Assembly (NCBI RefSeq): GCF_019511645.1
Contig: NZ_JAEUAX010000005.1
Span: 248,001 to 312,000 of the forward strand
Source of the DNA: Microbacterium ureisolvens
GTDB lineage: Bacteria > Actinomycetota > Actinomycetes > Actinomycetales > Microbacteriaceae
Direction of reading: 5' to 3'
DNA: 64,000 bases
Part shown: positions 1-8,283 of the stretch, one piece after another
How the letters are laid out: each line of letters opens with the position of its first letter
Position numbering within the stretch: position 1 is the first letter of the stretch
Position numbers and translations under genes: made by a program
Notes under the pieces: generated by a model
What the model saw: only the letters and a program-made list of their open reading frames with translations
Databases searched by the model: none
Told to the model about the DNA's origin: nothing

Positions 1-180
1 GGACAACATCCATAGGAGCGGGAGCAGGGCGGTCAGCGCGGCGATCCCGAGAAGTCCGTAGAGGCCGATCTTGTGGGCGGGAACGCGACGGCGGGGTGAC
101 CGCGAGCGCGGTCCTCCGCGATCGGTGCGTTCGGTGACGAGGGGAGCGTCGGCTCCGGCCGTGTCATTGATGAGTGTCAT
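1..180 (-). CDS. Carbohydrate ABC transporter permease, MalG type (N-terminal part only)
   Basis: Only the first 60 residues lie in the window; the rest runs off the left edge. The protein starts with a polar, Arg-rich cytoplasmic tail, then enters a hydrophobic segment at about residues 40-60 (LYGLLGIAALTALLPLLWML), as in the second inner-membrane subunit of sugar importers. Its ATG overlaps the stop of the preceding permease by 4 bp (177-180), so it is the third gene of a binding protein-MalF-MalG operon. The MalG assignment rests on this operon position plus the N-terminal layout; the conserved EAA loop is outside the window. Confidence 0.75.
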   Translation of the reverse strand, partial: MTLINDTAGADAPLVTERTDRGGPRSRSPRRRVPAHKIGLYGLLGIAALTALLPLLWMLS

Positions 181-1109
181 ACCCGCGACCTCCGTCCCGC
201 GATCGCCAGCTGGATGAGCGACAACAGTATGAGAGCGCCGCCGAAGATCACTGACATCGCGGCCGCGCTGCCGTAGCGCCAGTTGACGAATGCCTCGTTG
301 TAGATCGCGAGCGTCGGCACCATCGTGTGATAGCCGGGCCCGCCGTTGGTGAGCACCTGCACCGTTCCGAAGATCTGCAGCGCTCCGAGCAGGGTGAGCA
401 GGCTCACGATGGAGGTCACGGGTGCCAGTTGCGGCCAGGTGACGTAGCGGAACTTCGTCCAGCGGTTCGCGCCGTCCAGCTCCGCCGCCTCGTACAGCTC
501 CTTGGGCACGTCCTGCAGGCCCGCCAGGAACAGCAGGAACGCGAAGCCCCAGTGGTACCAGACGAAGACCGCGGCGACCGAGATGAGGGCGAAGGCCGGG
601 TCGCCGAGCCAGTTCTGGGCCAGCGCGCCGAGGCCCGCGGACTCGAGAAGGCGGTTCAGCACACCCGTGCCGGGTGCCAGGATGAACCCGAACAGGAGCC
701 CGACGACGACCACCGACAGGACGCCCGGGAGGTAGAACACCGTGCGGAAGAAGGTCGTGCCGCGCGTGGTGGCGTTGACGGCGAGTGCGAGCCCGAGCGC
801 AAGGCCGTTGCCGATGACGAATCCGATGACGCCGAAGAAGAGGACGTTGCGCATCGACGCCCAGAACACCGGATCGCTCATGACGAACTCGTAGTTGGCG
901 AGCCCGACCCATGGCGTGTCGGGACTGACGCCGTCCCACGACTGGAAGCTCAACAGGATCGCCTGGGCGAACGGCGTGATGGTGAAGACGCCGATCAGGA
1001 CGATGGCCGGTGCGAGGAACATCCAGCCGATGATGTTGCGGCGTACACCGCGCCGCCTGTGCGGCGCCGACAGGCGGCGCCGCACAGGGATGTGGAGCTG
1101 TGCAGTCAC
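177..1109 (-). CDS. Carbohydrate ABC transporter permease, MalF type
   Basis: Inner-membrane subunit of a sugar importer, 310 residues. I chose the GTG at 1109 because it overlaps the stop of the binding-protein gene (GTGA, 1106-1109); a longer reading would run far into that gene. A short basic N-terminus precedes about six membrane segments, beginning IIGWMFLAPAIVLIGVF. The conserved cytoplasmic EAA loop is visible as ELYEAAELDGANRW, the site that contacts the ATPase. The N-terminal hydrophobic layout and the TNGGPGYHT stretch near the C-terminus are typical of the family. No ATPase is encoded here, so a shared ATPase (MsiK-like) elsewhere in the genome is likely. Confidence 0.9.
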   Translation of the reverse strand: MTAQLHIPVRRRLSAPHRRRGVRRNIIGWMFLAPAIVLIGVFTITPFAQAILLSFQSWDGVSPDTPWVGLANYEFVMSDPVFWASMRNVLFFGVIGFVIGNGLALGLALAVNATTRGTTFFRTVFYLPGVLSVVVVGLLFGFILAPGTGVLNRLLESAGLGALAQNWLGDPAFALISVAAVFVWYHWGFAFLLFLAGLQDVPKELYEAAELDGANRWTKFRYVTWPQLAPVTSIVSLLTLLGALQIFGTVQVLTNGGPGYHTMVPTLAIYNEAFVNWRYGSAAAMSVIFGGALILLSLIQLAIAGRRSRV

Positions 1110-2398
1110 GACGACCGATCCTGCGCCGCCTGGATCGCCGCCAGCGCGTCGTCGACCGTCGTCTCTCCCAGCACCAGCCGCTGAGCCTCGGCCACGATGG
1201 CGGTGCGGACGTCGGTGCTGAAGGTGGTCGACATCACCTGCAGGGACTCCACGCCGGCCGCATAGCCGACCAGCTGCTCGGGCACCTGGCCGCTGGCGAG
1301 CAATTCGGGGTTGGTCGGGAGGATCAGCCCGACCTCGGCGAACACCTGCTGCTGTTCGGGCTCGGTGAGCCACTTGACGAAGTCGAGCGCAGCCTGGGGG
1401 TGCTCACCCTTCGGGTTGATGACGGCGCCCTTGCCGGGGATGCCGGGCGAGCGCGGGTCCAGCGGCGCATCCTCGGCGCCGAGGATGCCGATCGAGAAGT
1501 ATTCCGTGAACTCGGGGTTGGTGCGGAAGCCGACCGACACGCCGGGCGAGGCGTCGAAGATCGAGCCCAGCGTCTGCGTGAAGAAGGCCGTCTCGACCGT
1601 CGGGTTGTCGTCCTGACCGCCCGGGAGCGCACCGTTCGCGATGACGCCGGCCTCCTTGAGATCGACGAGGAACTGGAAGGCCTTCTGCCAGGCTTCGCTC
1701 TCCCAGCTCTCATCACCGTTCAAGGTCGCGGCGATCTCCTCGTCGGTGAGCCAATTCGAGGCGAGCCCCTGAATCAGCTGCGGGGTGAGCGATGCGGCGA
1801 TCGAGAAGCTGCCGTCGCCCTCGTTCGCGTCGATGAAGTCCTCCATGGTCGCCGGAGAATCGTCGACGGTCATGTCGGCCAGAGCGGGGTTGACCATCAT
1901 GCCGTAGGTCTGCGTCTCCCAGTGGGCGCTGTAGACACCCGCCGGGATGCCGAGGTTGTTGCCGTCCTCGAATGTGGACATCTCGATGACCTCGGAGGTG
2001 AAGTCCTCGCTCCACCCTCCCTCGAGCTCGTCCGTGAGGTCCATCGCCCAGCCGGCCTTGTAGAAGGGCGCCATGTCCGTTGCGGCGAACGACGAGTAGA
2101 TGTCGGGCATGTCGCCCGACTGCGCGCGCGCCTGGAGCTTCGGCAGATAGTCGGCGGGGCCGGGAGAGTCGATCGTGACCTTGACCCCCGTCTGCTCTGT
2201 GTACTGCTCCGCGAGCTGGTTCAGCGCCGCCTCCTGACCACGTGACTGATTCAAGAAGGTCAGTTCGATGTCCTCAGCGGCGGTGGGGTCAGCTTCCGGT
2301 GCGGCCTGCGAGCATCCGCTGAGAGTGAGCGCCGTCGCGATCACGAGCGAGCCGGCGAGAATCGCACCGCGGCGTCCCCTAGTCATGAGTGCGGTCAT
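1106..2398 (-). CDS. Extracellular sugar-binding lipoprotein of ABC transporter
   Basis: Family 1 solute-binding protein of 430 residues, first gene of the sugar importer operon. Residues 1-29 form a lipoprotein signal: basic start (TRGRR), hydrophobic core, lipobox LSGC with the acylated Cys at about residue 29, then an acidic linker. The mature part has the usual pattern of these proteins: ELTFLNQSRGQEAALNQLAEQY near the start, and DFVKWLTEPEQQQVFAEVG in the C-terminal lobe. A GAGG ribosome site lies 8 bases before the ATG. The substrate is not readable, but the upstream glycosidase-like gene suggests an oligosaccharide or glycoside product. Confidence 0.9.
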   Translation of the reverse strand: MTALMTRGRRGAILAGSLVIATALTLSGCSQAAPEADPTAAEDIELTFLNQSRGQEAALNQLAEQYTEQTGVKVTIDSPGPADYLPKLQARAQSGDMPDIYSSFAATDMAPFYKAGWAMDLTDELEGGWSEDFTSEVIEMSTFEDGNNLGIPAGVYSAHWETQTYGMMVNPALADMTVDDSPATMEDFIDANEGDGSFSIAASLTPQLIQGLASNWLTDEEIAATLNGDESWESEAWQKAFQFLVDLKEAGVIANGALPGGQDDNPTVETAFFTQTLGSIFDASPGVSVGFRTNPEFTEYFSIGILGAEDAPLDPRSPGIPGKGAVINPKGEHPQAALDFVKWLTEPEQQQVFAEVGLILPTNPELLASGQVPEQLVGYAAGVESLQVMSTTFSTDVRTAIVAEAQRLVLGETTVDDALAAIQAAQDRSS

Positions 2399-2572
2399 GG
2401 AATGGTCCTCATCTTTGAAAGCCGGGAAGGCACCGCCGGAAGCTTCGGTCGCGGAGCGAGGGAAGACCGCCGGGTTGCCTTCGCTATGGGGTGATGTGTA
2501 TTGCCTCGTGGCGCAGCATCCCGTCTGTCAATCGGTTGCCACGCCCCATTGTTCATGAAGGCACGGTCAAAA

Positions 2573-4723
2573 TCAATAGACAACTCTCAAATTGGGAGCG
2601 GGTGCTCCCGCCCACGCGCCTTCGCTCTCGGCGATCCATCCCTCGGGCATTGCCGCGCCGGCCCGCACCGCGGCAGCCACGTGGGCGACCGCAGCGAGGA
2701 GGCCCCCATTGGCGGGCAGGTAGAGCGTCAGAAAGCCGGGCATCTGTGGATTGTGGCCGTTCGGGAGGAAGACGTTCTTCGCAGACGCGTGCAGCAGGGC
2801 ATCCAGCGCGCGCGGGATGTCGCCCAGCCGGGTCGCGGTCATCGCCATCACGGGGTAGTCCCACCCCCAGCTGGACTGCAGGTCCCAATCGCTCCATACC
2901 GCGTCGAGGGTCGCGCGCATGATCCCGAGGTCGATGATGCCGGTATCCGGCAACCACCCCGCCGCCATCAGCATCGACGGGTGATCCTTGCGGATGAGAT
3001 ACGGCGGCGTCGCGATCGCCGCGTATGTGCCATCGGCCAGCACATGAGGCGGGCGCATGTTCGCTGCGACTCGCTGCCAGTCCTCGCGCGGCTCCAGCCC
3101 GATGCGCCGCCGCCACTCATTCGCACACAGGAGGGCCCACGACCAGTACGCGAGTTCGAAGGTCGGGCTCTCACTCGTGGCACGGTTGGCCAGATAGCTC
3201 TCCTGCGCGGGTATCAGCGGAGCCGGCAGCACATAGGCGCCGTCGCGTTCCTCGACGAAGTCCGCCATGAAGTCGGCCGTCGCCTCGATCAGCGGGTAGT
3301 GCCGCCTCAGGAAGTCGTCGTCTCGGCCCTCTTCGCGCAGCAGCTCCAGCAGATGGATCAGGTGGGGCTGCTGCCAGACCAGGAAGACGCCGATGTTGCT
3401 CGGCGACTCGCGCGCCGACGGATCGGTCTGCTTGGGCCAGCGCGCGCCGCGATACCCTTGCCGCGCAGCCGTCTCGCGGGCTCGCTCGAGAGCGTGGTGA
3501 TACCACGGGAGGCTTCGCTCGAGAAGGTGCCCACGCCCCCAGAGCGGGAAGTGCGCCGCGTGCCACCAGTGCATCTCGAGGTGGAACTTGCCGGTCCACG
3601 TGTTGTAGGTGAGCCCGGATTCCGCGGGCGGGGTCGATCCCGCGCTGTTCACCGCGAGCAGGTACTGCGACAGCACGACGCGCCGCTCCAGTTCCTGCGC
3701 TCGAGGATCCGTGCTGCCGCCGAAGCTGACGGCCGCGCCGTCCTGCCAGTACCGCTGCCACCAGCCCTCGGCACGGGCTCGCACCTCGTCGAACGACGCG
3801 GGGTCGAGTGACGCCGCCGACTTTCCAGGAGCCAGCGCGACGACCACGTCCAGGTGGGACAGGCCGGCCGCGCTCGCGAGGATACGATCGCCGCCATCCA
3901 CGAGCGCACCGGACGTCTGGATCTGCACGACGTAGGTCGTGGACTCGACTGTGCGTTGGGCGACGCCGCGCCGCGTCCCGTCCGGACTCCACGATGTCGT
4001 ATGCTCGACAGGAAGCTCGAACGCTGCGAGATCGTCCGGCTGCGCGTCGAAGACCCAGGCCACGCCCCAGCCCCGCTGGAGCAGCCCTGATTCGACGTCC
4101 ACGGCCAGCACGTCGCCAGCGGGGTCCGCGACGGTGGTCACCGAGACGCGTTCCCCTTCCAGGGAGTACTCCGCCCGCACCGTCGCCGACCAGAGATCGA
4201 GTTCCGTCCTCACATCGACGAGGAGCGACGGATGCTGCGGCTCCGCCCCGTCCGGACCCACCAGCGCCAGTCGTCCCAGGTGCGCCCGGCGGGGGTTGTA
4301 GTGGAACCAGGCGCCGGCCTCGAACTCTTCTGCGATGGGGTCTGCGGGGCGCTGCAGTCCCATCCGATCCAGGTACGGAACCGGCCCCCGGTTCGTGTCG
4401 TAGACGGTCTCGGTCTCTTCGAGCCGGAAGTCCCGCGTCGCCCGAGTTCGGTACCAGCCCCAGTCTGCCTGCGTCCGCAGCGGGATCTGGAAATCGTCGA
4501 CGTCGAACGCCCGCACCTGCTGCTCCGGCAACCCGGAGACGCCGTCCGTGACCACACGACGAGGATCGGGCACGATCTCATGGAAGCGCGCAAACGTCTG
4601 CAGGCCCGAGACGTCGACGGACATCGCGAAGTCGCCATTGCCTAGCGTGAGCACAGCGGTCGGGTGGGCGGAGGTGTACACGGGGTTGTGCGCGCGCACG
4701 AGCCGGCGGCGGTCGATGGTCAC
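2573..4723 (-). CDS. Six-hairpin glycosidase-like protein, family uncertain
   Basis: A 716-residue protein without signal peptide, so cytoplasmic. The GTG at 4723 is preferred over an ATG 13 codons upstream because GAGGAAG stands 5 bases before it. The N-terminal part is a beta-sandwich-like region beginning HNPVYTSAHPTAVLTLGNGDF. The C-terminal half has alternating helices with WTGKFHLEMHWWHAAHF and GYRGARWPKQTDP, resembling (alpha/alpha)6 enzymes of the GH65/GH95/GH127 type. The acidic residue in HLEMHWW is a candidate for the general acid. It lies upstream of, and codirectional with, the sugar importer, so it probably acts on the imported sugar. I cannot place it in a numbered family with confidence. 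Confidence 0.6.
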   Translation of the reverse strand: MTIDRRRLVRAHNPVYTSAHPTAVLTLGNGDFAMSVDVSGLQTFARFHEIVPDPRRVVTDGVSGLPEQQVRAFDVDDFQIPLRTQADWGWYRTRATRDFRLEETETVYDTNRGPVPYLDRMGLQRPADPIAEEFEAGAWFHYNPRRAHLGRLALVGPDGAEPQHPSLLVDVRTELDLWSATVRAEYSLEGERVSVTTVADPAGDVLAVDVESGLLQRGWGVAWVFDAQPDDLAAFELPVEHTTSWSPDGTRRGVAQRTVESTTYVVQIQTSGALVDGGDRILASAAGLSHLDVVVALAPGKSAASLDPASFDEVRARAEGWWQRYWQDGAAVSFGGSTDPRAQELERRVVLSQYLLAVNSAGSTPPAESGLTYNTWTGKFHLEMHWWHAAHFPLWGRGHLLERSLPWYHHALERARETAARQGYRGARWPKQTDPSARESPSNIGVFLVWQQPHLIHLLELLREEGRDDDFLRRHYPLIEATADFMADFVEERDGAYVLPAPLIPAQESYLANRATSESPTFELAYWSWALLCANEWRRRIGLEPREDWQRVAANMRPPHVLADGTYAAIATPPYLIRKDHPSMLMAAGWLPDTGIIDLGIMRATLDAVWSDWDLQSSWGWDYPVMAMTATRLGDIPRALDALLHASAKNVFLPNGHNPQMPGFLTLYLPANGGLLAAVAHVAAAVRAGAAMPEGWIAESEGAWAGAPAPNLRVVY

Positions 4724-4828
4724 TCGGCTTCCTCGCCTTCGGTAGACTGAATTCTGAGCCAACTATTAATTTCGGTCGAGCATAACATTGCTGGCGAGGC
4801 GCCCTGCCGGCGCGGAGGGGGAGCCCGG
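4724..4828. promoter_or_regulatory. Divergent promoter region between glycosidase and TetR genes
   Basis: This 105-bp gap separates the two divergent start codons. Its centre (about 4747-4790) is much richer in A and T than the surroundings and contains CTATTAATTT and CATAACATT, plausible -10 regions for the two directions. A TetR protein encoded next to it would be expected to bind here and control both genes, but I could not find a convincing palindrome. It does not carry the 20-bp motif found in the catabolic island. Confidence 0.4.
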
Positions 4829-5416
4829 ATGTCGACCAAGCGCGGACCATATGCGAAATCCGATGCGCGACGTCGCTCCCTGAGCGCGGCGGCGCTCGAG
4901 CTGGTGCGAGAGAAGGGCCACCGCAACGTCGCCATCTCCGAGATCGCGGAGTTCGCCGAGACGAGCGAGCCGACCGTGTACTACCACTTCCCCACTAAGG
5001 AGAGCCTCCTGATCGCGGCGCTCCAGCAGCATGACGACGAGAACAATCGCACGCGCGGTGACGAGGCGGGGCCCATCGCGGAGATGGGAGGTCGCGCCGA
5101 GGCGGGCGTCCAGCGCACGAACTACGCCCGGTTGTACAACGAGCTCGCCGGCGCCGCGGCCGATCCCGCGCATCCGGCCAACACGTTCTTCCGCGAACGC
5201 TGGTCACGCTCGGTCGCGGTGGTCGCCGCCGACATCCGCCGCCTTCAGGAACTCGGGCGGGTGCCCGAGGACATCGATGCGGACGACGCAGCGCATCTGC
5301 TGCTGGCGGCATGGGAGGGCCTCCAGCTGCAATGGATGCAAGGTCCGCCGTTCGATATCCGGGCCCTCATCGAGTCTCACATCCGGGCGTTGCTCGGTCC
5401 GCACGCGATCGACTGA
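4829..5416 (+). CDS. TetR family transcriptional regulator
   Basis: A 195-residue DNA-binding repressor. The N-terminal TetR domain (about residues 12-60) contains the helix-turn-helix IAEFAETSEPTVYYHFPTKE, with the characteristic TVYYHF recognition helix. The C-terminal half is helical and would carry the ligand pocket. The ATG follows a GGAGGGGGAG ribosome site. It is divergent from the glycosidase-like gene, so it most likely controls that gene and itself in response to a sugar-derived or related ligand. The 20-bp operator of the catabolic island is absent from its own promoter region, so it is not the best candidate for that regulon. Confidence 0.9.
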   Translation: MSTKRGPYAKSDARRRSLSAAALELVREKGHRNVAISEIAEFAETSEPTVYYHFPTKESLLIAALQQHDDENNRTRGDEAGPIAEMGGRAEAGVQRTNYARLYNELAGAAADPAHPANTFFRERWSRSVAVVAADIRRLQELGRVPEDIDADDAAHLLLAAWEGLQLQWMQGPPFDIRALIESHIRALLGPHAID

Positions 5417-5538
5417 GCGCCGGGCGCGGCCGTACCGCCCGAACGCAGCCCGGGGGGAGCGACTCGAGCGGGGTCGTGGACGCATCCGACGTACCGACGG
5501 ACAGGCCGGAGCGCCTGATCTTCGTGAGCTCGCGCATC

Positions 5539-5558
5539 GATACGATACGATTCGAATA
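5539..5558. promoter_or_regulatory. Operator-like 20-bp near-palindrome, site a (thiolase promoter)
   Basis: The site reads GATACGATACGATTCGAATA and matches the island consensus GATAC-GATACGWTTC-GTATC at 18 of 20 positions. It ends next to a TATGAT -10-like hexamer (5557-5562) upstream of the thiolase start at 5584, so a bound repressor would block RNA polymerase. It is one of eight related sites in the window. Confidence 0.7.
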
Positions 5559-5583
5559 TGATGCTGACGAATGCGGGGCGCTG

Positions 5584-6801
5584 ATGACCGGCGCGACACA
5601 GGGCGACGCGGTGATCGTCGCCTACCGGCGCACCCCTTTCGGTCGCGCGCGCAAGGGCTCCTTCGCCGATGAACGGCCTGAGGACCTGGCGCTGACCGCG
5701 GTGCGGGCCGCCCTCGCCGACGTCCCGGAAGTGGATGCCGCGGCCCTCGACGACTTCTTGCTGGGCACGGCCGTGCCCGAGGGCGCCCAGGGCGACAACA
5801 TCGCCCGTCGGGTCGCCGTCCTGGCGGGTTACGACAGCCTTCCGGGGGCGACCGTCAACCGCTTCTGCGCCTCGTCGCTGCAGGCGCTCGCCTCTGCGGC
5901 ACGGGCCATCCGCGCACGCGACGGCGACGCGTATCTGGTGGGCGGTGTCGAGTCGACCAGCAGCGCTCCGCCGGTGTCGCACCACACCTACCCCGGGCGC
6001 GACGCCGCGGCCGCGCGCGTCGATGCGCTCCTCGCCTCGGATGCGCCGTGGCAGGACCCGCGGGAGTCCGGTCTCGAACCGGACGTCTACGTCGCCATGG
6101 GCAAGACCGCCGAGCTCGTCGCCCGCCTCAGCGGTACGTCACGAGCCGACCAGGACGAGTGGGCGCTGAATTCGCAGCAGCGCGCGGCCGCCGCCGTGGT
6201 CTCCGGGTATTTCCAGCATGAGATCGCGCCGCACGCTCGTGTCGACGGCACCATGGTGACTCACGACGACGGACCGCGCCCCGACACGACCCTCGAGAAA
6301 CTGGCGGCGCTCAGCCCCGCGTTCCTCGAGTCCGGAACGGTCACCGCGGGCAACGCCAGCCCGCTCAACGACGGCGCGTCGGCGGCAGTCGTGATGAGCG
6401 CACGGCGCGCGAAGGACCTGGGGCTCAGACCGCTGGCGCGGGTGCTCGGCGCCGCCGCGAGCGCCCTGTCGCCCGAGATCATGGGGCTCGGCCCGATCGC
6501 GGCCACGCAGCGCGTGCTGAGACGGCTCGGCATGACGGTCGACGACATCGACCTGGTGGAGCTGAACGAGGCGTTCGCCGCGCAGGTCGTCCCGGTGGTG
6601 CGCGATCTGGGGCTGAACCCGGAGCGGGTGAACGTCCACGGCGGCGCGATCGCTCTCGGCCACCCCTTCGGTGCCACCGGTGTGCGCCTGACGGGCACGC
6701 TCATCAACGCGCTGCGCGAGCGGGACGGTCAGATCGGCCTGGCGACGCTGTGCGTCGGAGGCGGGCAGGGCATGGCCCTCGTCGTCGAGCGGCTCCACTG
6801 A
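5584..6801 (+). CDS. Thiolase family acyl-CoA acetyltransferase
   Basis: A 405-residue cytoplasmic thiolase that cleaves or forms 3-ketoacyl-CoA, for example acetoacetyl-CoA to two acetyl-CoA. The ATG at 5584 is the first in-frame start after operator site a. The acyl-accepting Cys is about residue 95 (VNRFCASSLQ). The second catalytic motifs are GGAIALGHPFGATG with the active His and LCVGGGQGMALV with the second Cys near the C-terminus. All key residues are present and the length is normal. It heads a two-gene unit with a thioesterase and probably handles the acyl-CoA end products of the island, including acetoacetyl-CoA made by the synthetase at 37972. Confidence 0.92.
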   Translation: MTGATQGDAVIVAYRRTPFGRARKGSFADERPEDLALTAVRAALADVPEVDAAALDDFLLGTAVPEGAQGDNIARRVAVLAGYDSLPGATVNRFCASSLQALASAARAIRARDGDAYLVGGVESTSSAPPVSHHTYPGRDAAAARVDALLASDAPWQDPRESGLEPDVYVAMGKTAELVARLSGTSRADQDEWALNSQQRAAAAVVSGYFQHEIAPHARVDGTMVTHDDGPRPDTTLEKLAALSPAFLESGTVTAGNASPLNDGASAAVVMSARRAKDLGLRPLARVLGAAASALSPEIMGLGPIAATQRVLRRLGMTVDDIDLVELNEAFAAQVVPVVRDLGLNPERVNVHGGAIALGHPFGATGVRLTGTLINALRERDGQIGLATLCVGGGQGMALVVERLH

Positions 6802-6803
6802 CG

Positions 6804-7205
6804 ATGGGCAGAGTCGATCCCTTCATCCGGGAGCTTACCTCGGACGAGCCGGTGCTCGAATGGTTCGGCATGACGATCGTGGAGGCTCACGCCGGGATGG
6901 CGACGATCACGCTGACCGTGGACCCGCAGCAGGTGAACGGCAACCGCATGGCCCACGGCGGCGTCGTCTTCGCCCTCGCCGACCAGGCGTTCGCCATGGC
7001 CGCGAACACCGTGCTGCGCTATGCGGCCACCGCCGACGCGACGATCCAGTACCTCGCTCCGAGCCGCGCGGGCGACCTGCTCACCGCGCGCGCACACACG
7101 ACGTACCACGATGAGCGACGCGCGGTGGTCGACGTCGAGGTCGTCGCCGCCGATCGCGTCGTCGCGATCTACCGCGGGACCGCCCGGGCGACCCGGCGCG
7201 CGTAG
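6804..7205 (+). CDS. Hotdog-fold thioesterase, PaaI-like
   Basis: A 133-residue single-domain acyl-CoA thioesterase. The 4HBT domain covers about residues 20-130, with NGNRMAHGGVVFALADQAFA containing the HGG turn, and ATADATIQYLAPSRAGD forming the hotdog strand pair. The ATG follows the thiolase stop by only 2 bases, so the two genes are translationally coupled. PaaI relatives hydrolyse dead-end aromatic or ring-opened CoA thioesters and recycle CoA, which suits a catabolic cluster. A bidirectional hairpin follows immediately and separates it from the convergent gene. Confidence 0.88.
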   Translation: MGRVDPFIRELTSDEPVLEWFGMTIVEAHAGMATITLTVDPQQVNGNRMAHGGVVFALADQAFAMAANTVLRYAATADATIQYLAPSRAGDLLTARAHTTYHDERRAVVDVEVVAADRVVAIYRGTARATRRA

Positions 7206-7237
7206 CCTTCCGGGCAGCGCGCGGGCCGCCCGGAAGG
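7206..7237. terminator. Bidirectional hairpin terminator between convergent genes
   Basis: A perfect 10-bp inverted repeat, CCTTCCGGGC at 7206-7215 and GCCCGGAAGG at 7228-7237, encloses a 12-base loop. It starts right at the thioesterase stop and ends 9 bases before the end of the convergent aldolase-like gene. There is no clear U tract, which is usual in high-GC actinobacteria. Confidence 0.7.
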
Positions 7238-7246
7238 GCGCGAGGA

Positions 7247-8266
7247 TCAGGCGGGGGTGCGGCCTCGCACGAACTCGCTGTCGGGCAGGTCGGTGACGGG
7301 CAGCCCCGACGCGATCAGCGCCTGGCGCGCCTGCTTCATCAAACGGTCCGGAATGCGAGGAGCCGGGGCACGCAGCGCGCCGCCGTTGAACCCGGCGAGC
7401 CACTCCTGGTACTTCCACCCGGTGCGGTTGATGACCGTGGTGCCGATGGCCGATCCGGTGAGGATCGCCGTGTTCGCCGCCCGCGCCGGCGCCACCTGCC
7501 ACCACAGCCGCATGGCCTCCTCCCAGCGCCCGGTGCGGGCGAGCTCGAAGGCGCGGGGGAAGTAATCGCTCATCCAGTTCGTGTTGCTGGTACCCGACAA
7601 CTGGAAGTCGAGCACCGACATGAGCGGGATAGTCTCGCCCTCGATGGGGCACGAGATCACCACCTCATCGCGGAAATGGTGGTACATCTCCATCACGCCC
7701 GGGATCCCCGGGTTGCCCTGCTCGGCCTTGATGGCGACGATGTTGGGGATCTGGTCGAGCACGGTGCGCACCCACGGCACCGGCATCCCGGCGTTGTCGA
7801 TGCGCTCGAAACCCCAGGCCGGAAGCCCGAACAGCATGACCCCGCGGTCGGTCGAGTCGGCCAGCTGCTTGGTGTAGTCGAACACCTCGTCGAGCGAGGT
7901 CGGCCAGAAGGCCGTGGGGTACGAGAGCAGGACGCTGTCGACGCCCGCCTTCTCGGCGAGGGCGAGCGCGTGGATGTTCTCCTCGAGGGTGTTGAAGGCG
8001 GCGTGGAAGAAGAGGTGGAAGCCGGGCCCGGCCGCCTCGCGAGCGACGGCGGTGACACGCGCGTTCTCTTCGGGGGTGATGTTCACCTCGGTGACCAGCA
8101 GCGTCCCGGCGAAGCCGAGCTCCTTGAGCTTGAGGATGTCGTGACGGATGGCGTCGTCGTTGATCCGCGCGAAGTCCGCCGAGTACGACGGGATCGTGAC
8201 GGCGATCGCGCCCTTCCAGTGCTCCCGCGCCCAGTCGCGCGCCTCGCTCTTCGTGTAGTCGACCAT
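7247..8266 (-). CDS. Dihydrodipicolinate synthase family aldolase/hydratase
   Basis: A 339-residue TIM-barrel protein of the DHDPS/N-acetylneuraminate lyase superfamily. The family uses a Schiff-base Lys; here NIVAIKAEQGNPG carries the likely catalytic Lys, and LSYPTAFWPTS corresponds to the loop with the usual active-site Tyr. In aromatic catabolism, members act as hydratase-aldolases that release pyruvate and an aldehyde. The neighbouring aldehyde dehydrogenase (9406) could oxidise such a product. The ATG at 8266 has AAGGAG about 9 bases upstream. It forms a minus-strand pair with the ornithine cyclodeaminase-like gene, 17 bp apart. True lysine biosynthesis is unlikely given length and context. 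Confidence 0.8.
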   Translation of the reverse strand: MVDYTKSEARDWAREHWKGAIAVTIPSYSADFARINDDAIRHDILKLKELGFAGTLLVTEVNITPEENARVTAVAREAAGPGFHLFFHAAFNTLEENIHALALAEKAGVDSVLLSYPTAFWPTSLDEVFDYTKQLADSTDRGVMLFGLPAWGFERIDNAGMPVPWVRTVLDQIPNIVAIKAEQGNPGIPGVMEMYHHFRDEVVISCPIEGETIPLMSVLDFQLSGTSNTNWMSDYFPRAFELARTGRWEEAMRLWWQVAPARAANTAILTGSAIGTTVINRTGWKYQEWLAGFNGGALRAPAPRIPDRLMKQARQALIASGLPVTDLPDSEFVRGRTPA

Positions 8267-8283
8267 GTGTGCGTTGCTCCTTC

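Noticed and set aside
1100..2245. Long plus-strand open frame (381 codons) opposite the sugar-binding protein gene
   Set aside because: It is the antisense shadow of a clear lipoprotein gene; composition is Arg/Gly/Val-rich without any domain. High-GC DNA routinely gives such frames.
2501..3811. 436-codon plus-strand open frame opposite the glycosidase-like gene
   Set aside because: It has no ribosome site, no recognisable motif and the Arg/Pro/His-rich composition of an antisense frame. The minus-strand gene is supported by conserved motifs and GTG with GAGGAAG.
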